Source: Smallanthus sonchifolius (Eukaryota; Streptophyta; Magnoliopsida; Asterales; Asteraceae). From it: a DNA stretch of 64,000 nucleotides. Below are positions 1 through 11,150 of the stretch, in pieces. The stretch is taken from positions 22,562,350 to 22,626,349 of the forward strand of contig CM042030.1 of the NCBI GenBank assembly GCA_023525975.1. The letters are read 5' to 3'. The notes beneath the pieces are model-generated. The model was given only the letters and a program-made list of their open reading frames with translations. It was not told the DNA's origin and searched no databases. How positions within the stretch are numbered: the stretch's first letter is position 1; every line of letters begins with the position of its first letter. The position numbers were made by a program, and so were the translations under genes.

Positions 1-3000
1 GCCCTTATTCAGAATCCTAAAATTCTGATGAGAATATCAAAAGGGATAGCCACATCATTAGAGAGACTTCCTTGGAAGCTTCTCTATTAGGATCAGGATC
101 ACATCCCGGATCCATAAAACCACCCATTGAGCCATTCCATTATTTTTCTTCTCTGAACTTAGGTGTAGAGGCACCTTGTCAAGATGATATACCTTCTCCA
201 ACAACCACTATCTCGGAGGTATTGATTGGCTTGGATGCTAGTGCACCTAACCCAAGTTTATTACCCAAGAAGGTTTACTCTAGGAGTACTGATAGAGTGA
301 ATGTGGAATGGGCTGTCACTACTCTTGGTACATCAAATGACTAGGAGGACAGTGATAACATCACTAAGACCCTAACCACGACAACTCACAGTGAGGATGT
401 TTCCTTTGAAACACTCATCACTGAGAGGAATCCCAGGTGCCAAGAAAACCAGGGTGATGGGGATGCAGAGGCTAGGCCTAAGACCCCATCCAGCTCCAAG
501 GATTCCATAATTGTGGATGAGGACAATCTGAAACTCAAAAATATGGAATTAACGGCCAGGGTAGCTATGCTAGAGGCTGAAGTGTCCAAACTAAGGCACC
601 AAGTCTCTATGCATGAAGCCCATCAATGCCCAGTTATGCCTACTCCTTCCCTTGTATCAGTGGGAACTCAAACAGATGCAACCCTTTACACTGATGCAAC
701 CAAAAAGGGGGAGATAGTCGCAGTAGAAGACGATGCTGACAACCTCGAAGAATGGATACAAAAGCAGGCTGTATTTCAAAGTTCCTTATTCAAACCTGCC
801 TTTATTCAAGTTCATGACTTGCCAGACTCGGTAGATGAAGAGGAAGATATCACTGAGGAATGGAAGTTAGTTGTCCGAGCTGTTGATGAGGTGTTAAAGA
901 ATGAAAGTCAAAATGAAGACACACCTTCATCATTCAGCATACTTCCTACTGCTGCAGCCATATCAAGACAGACCATTGCCCCTCAATTCACTCCAACTGC
1001 AAATAAGTTAGAATTTGACTCCATTCTAGCATGGGGGTATGATGGTCTATCTGAGAGATTCTGGATTGGATGGGAGTTTGGTGGAATAGAAGAGCTGAAT
1101 TGGAATACACTAAATCCACTTCAGGTTCTAGAAATGTATCTATCAAACTGCATCAACACTTCCACAGATCTCTCAGCAGAACTTGCAATCGACAGGTTCT
1201 ACGTCTTGATGGAGGATAATCTACCCTGGTTTGAAAGGCTCCTAGAAGAAGCAAAAAGGGTGGCCTGTCCTAAAAACCATGCAGAATCTTCAACAACATC
1301 AGAACAAAGACTGGCTCCAAGACTTGCCTTGATCAGGAGTAGTGCTTTAATAGAATAAGAAGAAGTTCTATGTTGGAGAAGATTTTTCTACAATGAAGTG
1401 GTCAAGGGCTTGGAAGTGCAAGGATGGTCAAGAACTGGGTTCTTGGGCTTTAAATTCTTCCTAAGTGATGGATCATCGTTCACAATCAACAACATCCAAG
1501 AGATCCTGCTCATCAATCCAGACTTCCTGCACAAGGTCTTTGAGCTCAGAACACACATCTGCAACATCAACTCCTTAGAAAGTCAAGAAATGACCAATAT
1601 TATCAAAGCTTCTCTTGACAAGGAGGAATCACCTGCAATGAATGACTCTGACTCAGATCCATCCCTTCCCTCCTCACCAACTGTCATACTGAATGCATCA
1701 AAAGGGTCAAGAAAAGTGGCTACTCAGAATGTCAAAGAAGCCTTTAAAGTTATGTATGGGAATGAATGTGAAAAGGAAGAGAGTGAAGCAGTCCCTTCTT
1801 CTGTGTCTAATCCTCAACCTGCCAATGAAGCTGAAGCAGAGATCCCAACAGTATCTAAAACATCTGCTGTTGTGATCCATGAAGCTGAAGCTGAGGCATC
1901 AACCAAAGCCAAGGGGAAGGGAGTAATGACTGAAGAGGTGGAAGAGAGACTGATGAAAGAGCAAAAGGAAAGGGAGGAAAGAAGAAGAAGAGAAGAAGAG
2001 GAGATGGCAGAGCTAAGAAAAATTCAAGAAAGAAAAGCTGACATGCACTTCAGAGAACAACAAATCCAGCTATATGCTAAACAGCTTGATGATCTCAAAG
2101 CCAGAGTTCCTGCAGCTTCTCAATTACAAGAAGATGAAGCCCTAGCTCTTCAGCTGCAGGAATAGTTTAATAAAGAAGAAGAAAAGGGAAGAGGCGAAGT
2201 TCAAAATAACTGATTCTAAACTAGCTAATGAAATGAGAGAAGAATGGATAGTGGCTCTGATTTCTCAAGGTGAGGATGCAGACTACCTTGAGAAACTATC
2301 AAATAAAGAAATCTACAGAGCCTTCATGGGTCAGCAAGGTCAATTGGCAAATAAGAAAAGGGATGAAGAATAAGAAGAAAAAGCCAAGCAAAAATCCAAG
2401 AAGACCATTGCATTCAACATAAGGACCCATGAAGAAAGGAAGATCATGACTGACTTCCTGAAGGCAAGAGGAGAAAGTGGTAAAAGGCTAGGCCTCATGA
2501 GTTTCATGAACTTGCAAGCCTTGTACTCCAAAGTCAAGAAGGAAGAGGAAGAAAGATTGGAGAAGACAGGCTCCAAGAAAAGGGTGATAACTCAAACTGC
2601 TGAACACAAATCAAATAAACCCAAGCCTTCTCCCTCATCCACTACTTACTCCTCCCACCATACTTCCACTCTCCAGCCTAGACCTCATTCCTCTCTTCCC
2701 ACAAAGTCTAAATCCTTCCACCCAGCTCCTCCTCATCAGCAGCCTTCCAAAAAGAAAACCAAACCTACCATCACCCCAGAAGACTCAAGAGAAATAGTTG
2801 TATGGTTCTATAACAGTCAAGATAAATGGTTTGAAGTTTTCAGGGGAAAGGAAGAACTGAAAAGATCTATCTATAAATCTATTGATGTGGTACTGCAACT
2901 CCCAGACTCAGATCTAAGAAGAATAATGGAGTTGGGTGAAGCCCATGAGCCATAGAATGAAGGTGGGAGACATCTTCTGCTAGTGATCAAACATCACTTC

Positions 3001-3275
3001 AACCCTAGTAAAGATGTAATCATTCATGCCAAACCTCTTCAATCCCATTCTCCATTCACCAGTTGGTCCTTCAAGGCTGATACCAACGAGTTTATCCTGA
3101 TTGATGTTAAAGGACAGAAGATGATATGTTCAAGCAAGGCCATCTTCAAAATGCCAAGCAAAGTCATAAAGACTCTACTTGAGCTTCCTCTAAACAATCC
3201 CAGCCAGGACCCAAGAGGCTATGAGGTAGAAAGGATAGTCTGCAACATGAAAAAGCTTCAGCGACAAAAACAGTA
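1..3275 (+). pseudogene. Sirevirus-type extra 3' ORF (env-like position), decayed copy
   Basis: This is the downstream part of the extra ORF that follows pol in Sirevirus-type copia elements; it is homologous to the ORF at 21955-17713. The 5' part lies outside the window. Frame 3 runs to about 2165, with in-frame stops at 342, 1356 and 2163. A deletion just after 2165 shifts the reading to frame 1, which has further stops at 2371 and 2953 and ends at 3275. The stops at 342 and 2163 replace Gln codons of the other copy (CAG to TAG), as expected from cytosine deamination. Visible features are a heptad-rich stretch near 510-620, a highly charged Glu/Arg/Lys coiled coil at about 1920-2160, and a Pro/Ser-rich segment at 2600-2760. 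The function of this ORF family is not established. I see no signal peptide or transmembrane segment, so 'env-like' describes position only. Confidence 0.85.
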
Positions 3276-3309
3276 AGAGAGTTTTGGTAGCATCAGTCTA
3301 GGGAGAGTT

Positions 3310-4024
3310 TGTAGAAATAAAGACTGATGGCTACAAAAATCTCTAAGTACAACTGTTGTGGACCATAGAGTTTGCTACAGATCGATAAACTGTTGCGGAT
3401 AAGCTTATCTGCAGCGGATACTTGTTCTTCTGCTGAAAAACAAATCTGCTACGAAAGTTGTTGTTGATAGGCAAATCATCAGCAGCTATGGACAGTTATG
3501 TCTTGCTGCTGATCAACAACATTGCTACCGATAGCCATTCCCTCTGAAGATCAAACGTTGTAGTTGACTGGCTTCGATAAAGCAACCATTACCACTGACA
3601 ACTTTCTGCTGCAACACTGACACACTCCACGCAGAAAAAATGTTACTGGTGCAAGACAATAAAAGACAACGACGCTCTTCTTCCAAGGACTCAAGCAATG
3701 ATGCCTAAGAAGACGTTTGAGTAAAGATAACTTTTGTAGTTTTTATTGTCGTTGCATGTAGAATAGCTTCAATACAAGATCAACGGCTTGTGTTAGATCT
3801 GATCCTTGACGCCTTGATTCTAAGTTACTATATAAGAAGTACTTAGAGTCATTGTATACTGTGCTTTTTCTTAAGAGTTTTCTCTGTAATCTTGTAATCT
3901 TTGAAGCTTAATACAAATTGCATTTATCAGTATTCTTCTTGTTTACTTGTTTACATTGCTTAGTTGTGATTGTTTTCGCCAATCTCAACTAGAATAAAAC
4001 CATCTTGTATTCACCGATCCTACA
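3310..4024 (+). repeat. 3' LTR of Sirevirus-type copia element (copy D)
   Basis: The LTR starts TGTAGAAA directly after a polypurine tract (about 3299-3309) and ends GATCCTACA. It is homologous along its length to the LTRs at 16925-17641 and 29036-29760 but clearly more diverged. A TATA box (TATATAAG) lies at 3829-3836. It contains degenerate versions of the CAGCAGC/GCTGCTG hairpin words of the intact element. It follows the extra ORF, so it is the 3' LTR of a plus-strand element whose body lies left of the window. Its right border lies inside the transposase gene at 4025-8482; the presumptive 5-bp target duplication is ACTAT (4025-4029), but the other copy is not visible. Confidence 0.9.
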
Positions 4025-7000
4025 ACTATATAGTTGTTTGCATCTTTTGTAACTGCGATTAATAGCTTACCACGATAGGATCCCGTCAAATGTGTACCGT
4101 CTACGCATATAATGGGCCAGAAATGTTGAAATGCTTTTATGACAGGCCCAAATGCCCAAAATACATATTTAAATGTATCGTATTGACATGAACCGTCTGT
4201 TTGATGATACCATTCCACAATAGTGCCAGTATTTGATGCCACCAGAGCTGTAATGTACTTAGGTAACTCCTCGAAATTAGACTTCCAGTTACCGTAAATA
4301 CTATCAGCAGCTATTCTCCTAGCTCGCCAAGCCTTTATATATGAAATATCAACCTTCAAGGTTTCCTTTATATACGCCTGTATTTGTTTAACAGGAAAAT
4401 CAATGTTGGCACGAACCGCATGGTTGATGTATGCTGCAACATTTTTAGATGTTAGGCTCCTATTGTTGTTACGAATGACTGACCCATAGCAGTTGTGAGA
4501 CGCAACCCATTTTACTATCCTCCACATGGTTTCACTATTCTTCAAACGTGCATAGACATACCAGTTACATGGAGGATCGTATGGAAGATTAGTTGTTTGA
4601 CTAGCGACTGTGGTGTAACATCTTGCTCTCCATTTTTGAGGTCTGGTTTCAACTACTGTTAACTCTTTATTACGGACAACATTCCACTTTCGAACAACAT
4701 ACATCAACTCATTTTAAGATTTAAAGTACATACCATCTCGAATTTCATTTAAGTCATTGTTCCACAAATCCATGTGTCACACCCCGCCTAGGGCGGAAAC
4801 ACGGGGCGCGACGGTTCATGTGTCCATAGCCTTTGATTACAACAAACGACATCTAAATGCATTTATTATCAAAGGTTTAAGTCATTACACAAAACGATAA
4901 ATTGTTTCAAGACCATACATGCCAAAATACCACACTTAACCAAGTGGACGGTTTAAATAACAAGTTTGCTAGCTATGACCTAGATGCCCTAGGTTATAAC
5001 CAGAAAACTTCAAAAGTGATTCTACATGCATGCATGCCTTTCCTTCCATGATTAGTTACCTGAGAAAACAAGCTTAAAAAGGTCAACATAAAGTTGGTGA
5101 GTTCACAGGTTTAGTTGAAATGTTTGATGTTTAGACCACAAGATTTCTAGTTGTGTATTTTTTTCTCCGAACAATGATGTGTATTGTTTCTCCCGAACAA
5201 TGATGTCCCACTATCATTAATTAAAACAATAGTGTATCTCTATTATTATTACCATGAGCTCCCGTAACCGAACTCGACGTTGTAGTTGTGTCCCTAACCC
5301 AATGTTCTTAACGCCAAACATTATAATAGTTGATGAAAATTATGCACCCGCTTTGACCTCCAGTCAAGGTTAGCGCGACTAACCACGGACGGGGGTGTCA
5401 ACCCAAATAGATCTATTTATGCATTCCACGTTCATACCATAACTAACAGTTACAGAATAAGAGGGGACTTTGATGCGTTAAACGTGTTGACTCATGTAAC
5501 AATGTAGGTACTTGTGTTCATTTGTAAGTTGAGCAAGTTTTCTCCCCCGTATGTTTAAAAGCAAATTTAAAAAAAGTAAAAGTGTGGCCGTGAAACTCAC
5601 CTTAGCAGCAAGGTGATGATATAAGTAACAAAGTCCGAATATGTCCCGACCTACTCGTGCCCTAAATATAATTAAGACACCTTAAGGTCTATGTAATGAT
5701 TCATGTGCGTGTTGATCATGCATTCATTTCACCCAACTAGGCTTGACATGAACCCGTTTTAGGTTTCCAAGTTGTTTGACACGACTATCGTTGGTGACGG
5801 TTTGGTGATAACAAAATACATTTATATGCTAAGATATGTATTTCAAAACATGTCATTATAGTGTTATATCATCATTAATAGGTTTGAGGGTTAAATATAC
5901 ATACAATTGGAAATAAAGCTTTTTGATATCAAACTAGTCATCTAGGAAATACTCGGGTTTTTAAGTCCACTTAAGACATGTTTTTAGTTATTTAATAAAT
6001 TCAATAGATTTCGGGGTTCAAGATATGTATAACTATAGGTCATGGGTCTATAAAAATGTAGGGTTTACAATATTTGGAAGGGTTTAAGGGTTTCAAATAT
6101 TCATAATAACATAAGCATGTTAACAGATTCGGTTTTGCTGGATAGGCCTTGGAAATACGGCTGTTTGGGGATCCAAATGTTGGTTTCAAGACAAGAAGCC
6201 ATATGGGTTTTAAAGAGGACACAAAATGCTAACGTTTGACAGAAGAATCAAGTTATTTGGACCTTTATTGAGCAAGTTATGGCCTTATCAAGTTAATCTT
6301 AGAATTCTGTTATAAAACTCATATTAGGTCCGGTTTCTTGTATCACTCTTTTGGGGTATCAAAACTCCACCAAAAAACATGAAACCACTTGGGATGGATA
6401 GAGGACTCTTTAAAATTAATTTTAGACTCAGGAAACGTTCGATTTGGTTTAGTTTTGACCGAGATGTGACCTTCCAAAGTGGACACAAAAATCTGCCAGC
6501 AACATGTATGTTTCAAATGGTGTGTTTTCTTTTGAAATAAGCACTATTTGGATGATCTTATACACAAAACAACTAATATAATTAATAAAGATCAAGACTT
6601 AAGAGTATGAACACTCACTTAAAGCAAGCAAGGAGAAGGAATGGCGGTAATTGAAGGCTTGAAACCCCTTTGAGATGGACTTGGAAACACTAGATTTGAG
6701 TCTCCACCCTTGTGTTCTTGAACTTGGATTGGAGAAAAGAAATAAAAAGTAAAAGTTTTGGTTTGTTGAGTCGTGGACAGAAGAAAACTTAGAGGAATGG
6801 ATTGTGTGATTTGTGGGTGCTTGAATGTGGTTTTATATAGCCATGGAAGATGAACATACTAGTGTGTATTAACTCATGGACTTGTGTGGCATGGGAAACA
6901 TGTTATGGGATGGGGAGGCGCCGAAAATACAAAGTAAATAGGTAGACTTTGCATTAGTCTTTTCTTGTCACCTGGGAACTTGATGAAGTCAAACAAATAA

Positions 7001-8482
7001 ATATATATATATGGTGTAGTTTGTTCACGTGGAGGAATTGCAAAAGAAATGGAAGAGTCGGTTTGTTCAGTCGAGAGGGAAAGGAAAAAGAGGGTGGGGG
7101 GGTAGGGTAGTGAGTGGTGTGATACCCGTTAGTTAAAGTCCGGTATAATATCCGATAGGTACCCGGTTTTAAATATAAATTTTTAAGCCATCGAGTTATA
7201 ATTAAAAAGGTATCGGGTATATGAATTAACGCTTATATCTAAGCAATTGCGACTCGTTAATAGCTTAATATAAATTTTTGAGTCTAAAAAAATATTTGTC
7301 TCGTCTCAACGTTAATATCCGCAATTATTTAGTTTTAAATAGTATTTATATTAATGCACGTATTAAAAGCCTTTTAGTTGGTTTTCCAAATAGTTTGGAC
7401 CCAATTATCACCAACGCGTACGAGTATTGTTGTGTCTTGGAAATTTCTAAAATTTCCTTCATAAGTTGTATAGTGGGTGGACTCTGCTAGACCGGGTTAG
7501 ACCTAATTATTTAAAATTAGTCTAATATGCACAGTTTCGTGTAATTATATTTAAATAGCTATGTGGTAAAATTTACCAGTTGTTACACCATGTGGTCGTC
7601 TGCTTCAAAACCACCAGCGTCGTAATCTCTTAATTCCTCAACATCATCAGAATAGTTCATCGGTCCTTCAGAAAACCCTTGAACAATTCCGAGATTGTAT
7701 TCTGTTGGAGTTTCCTCGTATCTGTCATCATCAGTTTCATCAGTGGACACGTTCAAATCCTCTCTTACATCTTCAGAATCTTCTGACCTTACGTCTTCAA
7801 TAGAATTATCGAAGACTTCTTCATTATCACCATGCATAGCGTCATCAACTTGTTCATGTGAAATATCTTCTAGGATGGTATGTTGGCTTGACGGGTCGGC
7901 TTCAAACGTTGATGGAGATTGTACTGGATTATTATATTGATAACAAGGGGGTGTTGGTGTTGGTGTTGGTGTTGGTGTTGGTTAGGGTGTCATTGAAACA
8001 GAAACACTATGAAGGGGATCCATACATCCGTTTTGTTGGACTGGCATTATTGGCTGACAAATAACGTATATGTTAGCCCTGAAGTTTGCTTCTGCTTCTA
8101 CTAAATAATACAAAATATCTAAACTTCTGTCACTAGAAGTATATGATGCTTCAGATATCCCTTGAAACTGATAATATAATAATAACCCTAAGCTAAAAGA
8201 TTCCTTTTGAACACCAAGATGATCATAAACCATATGAAGTAATTCTTCATATCTCATTCTGTGGTGAATAATAAAGGAAGTAGTTCGAGTTGATTCATCG
8301 GAGAAAACAATTCCGTTTTCGTATGAAAAGTTACCACCATAGTATAATCTAACAAGAAATGGACGAGTTAAGGACATTATGAGAGATACGAAATGAAAGA
8401 CTTGAAAGAGTTTGAGATAGTTTTGGTTTATAAGCTTTAAATCTGTTTCGTTAAAGACTGATTTATGCTTTGTTGAAGACAT
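4025..8482 (-). pseudogene. Mutator-like (MULE) transposase, split by two LTR insertions
   Basis: Reading on the minus strand, the N-terminal part (8482 to 7588) opens with the region found in plant MuDR-type transposases (VRLYYGG, then an acidic D/E-rich stretch). A solo LTR (7587-4775) interrupts it between codons. It resumes at 4774 with MDLWNNDLNEIRDGM and continues through the MuDR DNA-binding-type segment (WNVVRNKEL, KWRARC) into the start of the DDE catalytic domain (ICVDGTHL, then GKLLIAVTKDANNYIV). There a second retrotransposon (LTR ending at 4024) cuts it off, so the remaining catalytic half is outside the window or lost. Added lesions are a TAA at 7982-7984, in an imprecise Pro-Thr repeat, and a TAA shortly after 4774. 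It is a dead gene. The open 166- and 240-codon stretches suggest it decayed recently. Confidence 0.85.
4770..7592 (-). mobile_element. Solo LTR, 2.8 kb, inserted in the MULE transposase
   Basis: The element proper is 4775-7587, flanked by a perfect 5-bp duplication, CCATG (4770-4774 and 7588-7592). On the minus strand it runs TGTAACAACTGG... to ...GGGGTGTGACA. A TATA box (TATATAAAACC) lies at 6842-6831, consistent with minus orientation. No gag or pol coding is present between the termini, so this is a solo LTR left by LTR-LTR recombination. The long LTR and TGTAACAAC start suggest a Ty3/gypsy family, which is inference. Short ORFs inside are not genes. Removing the insertion and one duplication leaves the transposase reading frame continuous. 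Confidence 0.88.
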
Positions 8483-8488
8483 CTTCTA

Positions 8489-8600
8489 TATCATAATTTT
8501 CACATCTCACAGAGATTCTCACATAGATGACTTATCTTATCACAATTTTCACATCTCACAGAGATGACTTATCTTATCACAATTTTCACATCTCACAGAG
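8489..8600. repeat. 37-bp tandem repeat upstream of the MULE transposase
   Basis: Two identical 37-bp units (8527-8563 and 8564-8600), each ending in ATCTCACAGAG, are preceded by a partial unit at 8489-8515. They lie directly upstream of the first Met of the transposase gene (8482, minus strand), where subterminal repeats or promoter elements of a Mutator-like element could be expected. No function is shown. Confidence 0.85.
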
Positions 8601-8922
8601 ATTCTTACATATTTTACATAGAATCTCAGAAAATTCTAATGTGAAAAATCTATGAATATGATTCTCTAAATAAGATTCTGATTCTCTATATAGGATTCAA
8701 AGATGTCATAATGTGTATTGACTAAATGATGACATAAAAGATATTTTAACATAATTGTCTAAAATATTTCCAAACTTGTTGTAATTTCAAAGTAACATTA
8801 TGAAATTATAGCATCTTTAGAAATAAACCCGTAACCATTAACATGCAAAATGTTTGTATATTTATATTTTTATATTGTAGTATTTATCATAAGAAAATCA
8901 AAAAAATTAAAACCCTAAAATA

Positions 8923-9165
8923 CAAACCGTGGTTGGGAAGAACAAACCGTGCTTGAGAAGAACAAACCATGGTTGGGATACTCAAACCGTGCTTGGGAAG
9001 CTTGAAATAAACAAACGCTATTAGGAACATGGTTTTGAACCACAAACCGTGGTTGGGAACCACAAAAAACCACAACTCGTGGTAGGGAACCACAAACACA
9101 ACAAAAAAAAACAAACCGTGGTTCGAAAGATTGGAAACAACACAAACCGTGGTTGTGAAGTGGGG
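8923..9165. repeat. Degenerate minisatellite, core AAACCGTGGTTGGGAA
   Basis: At least eight imperfect copies of a ~20-bp unit with the near-palindromic core AACCGTGGTT occur here (at about 8927, 8945, 8965, 8984, 9042, 9069, 9112 and 9141). Spacing and intervening bases vary. Open frames across the array (for example 9186-8887, minus) come from the repeat and lack any recognisable domain. Confidence 0.8.
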
Positions 9166-9317
9166 AAACACCATTTGTGATACCAAAAAAATTTTGACAC
9201 CGATTGTGAAAATAAAAGGTGAAATAACACCATTTCCGAAAAAAAAATTCCCAACCTTGACGAACCGATTTGTGTACCCCCGTTATCTCTCTACGGTTGG
9301 ATGTAAATTTGTTAAAA

Positions 9318-9532
9318 GACTTTTTTTAACAGCAATTTGAATCATTGATTGGCCACTGACCCATCCGATCATCTCCACCTTCTTTAGGAGGAAATTCATC
9401 ATAGGTGAGAAAACCCTTGGCCCAACCTGAATCTCTTTTTTCTTTGTCACAAGTGGGACTTGAACCCCAGACCTCCCCATTTTCGTGAAGTTTTGGGTAT
9501 ACATCTTTGCCACTAGGCTAATCTAGTGGTTG
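9318..9532 (-). mobile_element. tRNA-derived SINE
   Basis: On the minus strand an RNA polymerase III A box (TAGCCTAGTGG, 9520-9510) is followed by a B box (GGTTCAAGTCC, 9466-9456), then a non-tRNA body ending in an A-rich tail. A 9-bp direct repeat (TTGTTAAAA at 9309-9317 and 9533-9541) flanks it as a candidate target duplication. The tRNA part is not a functional tRNA. Confidence 0.8.
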
Positions 9533-9749
9533 TTGTTAAAATACTTATTATTTGTTATCTACACTAAAAACTTAAATTTATTATTAGATTAACTTTTTTC
9601 TACTTATCCATAAATATTTTAATTATATTCATTTTTACCAAATAACATGTTGGTATCAAAGTGTTGAAATCAAAAGGTTAAGAATATAAGTCTTATTAGG
9701 AGTAAAATAGTGTAAATTAAGGAGTACTCAGGGAATGTATAAGTTTTCT

Positions 9750-11150
9750 TTAAAAAAAATGCACTTTTGTTGGCTCCCATGTGGAGTATTTAGGCCATGT
9801 AATCACCAAAGATGGGGTTCAAACTGATCCTATTCTTAAGTGGCCTCAACCTACAACTATCAAACAATTAAGAGGATTCTTGGGACCGTAGGTTCATAAA
9901 AGCCTTTGGTAGTATTGCTAGCCAACTAACTGTCATTGAAACTGATGCATCTTCTAAAGGTCTAAAAGTTGTACTGATGCAAAACAATCATCCTCTTGCC
10001 TTCCTTAGTAAAGGCATTTCAGTCAAACAGCAAGCCATGTCTGTTTATGAAAAATAATTACCGGCTATTCTAATGACTGTCAAACATTGGCACCATTATC
10101 TGATCCTTAAGCATTTCATTATCAGAACAGATCAAAAAAGCCTAAAGTACATACTTGAGCAGAAAATAAGCACTCCTTTACAACAGAAATGGTAAGTTGT
10201 TAGGCTATGATTATGAAATTGTGTACATGCAACGCAAGGATAATTGTGCTGCAGATGCTTTATCCAGAATGGATGGGTTAGCCCTTTTCCAAATGAGTTT
10301 GAGCTCCATAGATCCTTGTATATGGCCAAGAATCAAGGCTGGTTGGCATAATGACCCTATAATCCAACAACTGCTTTCTCAATTGCAAGTTGACGTCCCT
10401 ATTAAATAGTTTACTTGGGCTGGTCAACTATTAAAAAGGAAAAACAGAATAGTGATTGGCTTTGATTCTCAATTAAGGTTGGATATTCTGCAGCTATGTC
10501 ATTCTTTCAAAATGGGGGTCATTCAGGGTATCTACCCATTCTTCATATATTGAAATTAATGTTTTACTGTAGGAAATGTGCTCAAGCAGTCAAAGAATTT
10601 GTAAGGAATTGTGCTATCTGTCATAAAGCCAAATATGAGAGAGTAGCTTCACCAGGGCTGTTACAACCCCTTCCTACTTCTAAATCTATTTTTAGTGACA
10701 TTTCTATGGATTTTATTACGAGCCTTCCTACAGCCTATGGTAAAGATGCTATTATGGTGATTATTGTAGATTTACAAAATATGGATACTTTATTCCACTC
10801 TCTCACCCTTTCAAAGTTGTCCAAATAGCTCAACTTTTCTTTGACCATATTTTCAAATTGCATGGCTGTCCTAGAACTATTGTATCAGACAAAGATTCCA
10901 TTTTTCTCAGTCACTTTTGGCAAGACTTTATGAAGCTATAGGGTAGTGCTGTGGCTGTCCTAACACAACCGAGCTGCCACGCGCATTTTGGTTCATTGGC
11001 ATTCTCTACCTGTTTCGGAAGCTATATGGGAAGATTTGGAGGAATTTCAACTTCAGTTTCCTTCTTTTCATTCGTGATGTCAAGAATGATTTTAACGGGG
11101 AAGAATTGTTACGATATTAAAGAGTTCAGGGACCTATTGTAATAAGAAAT
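9750..11150 (+). pseudogene. Ty3/gypsy pol remnant (RT end, RNase H, integrase)
   Basis: Broken reading frames on the plus strand resemble the end of reverse transcriptase (VEYLGHVITKDGVQTDP, QLRGFLG near 9790-9885), RNase H (ETDASSKGLKVVLMQ near 9940; IRTDQKSLKYILEQK near 10130), the ALSRM end of RNase H (near 10255), the integrase zinc-binding region (GGHSGYLP, CAQAVKEFVRNCAIC; about 10510-10625) and the integrase core start (DISMDFITSLP near 10700). Stops, frameshifts and an internal deletion near 9885 show it is dead. Sequence from 11150 to about 11340 looks like 3' UTR/LTR tail of the same element, but the border is uncertain. A chromovirus-type element is likely. Confidence 0.85.

Noticed and set aside
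4985..7490. Short ORFs inside the 2.8-kb solo LTR (for example 6222-6040 and 7278-7490)
   Set aside because: They lie between LTR termini, lack gag/pol motifs and have no start context.
8887..9254. Three overlapping minus-strand ORFs of 76-99 codons
   Set aside because: They are translations of the AACCGTGGTT minisatellite in several frames.
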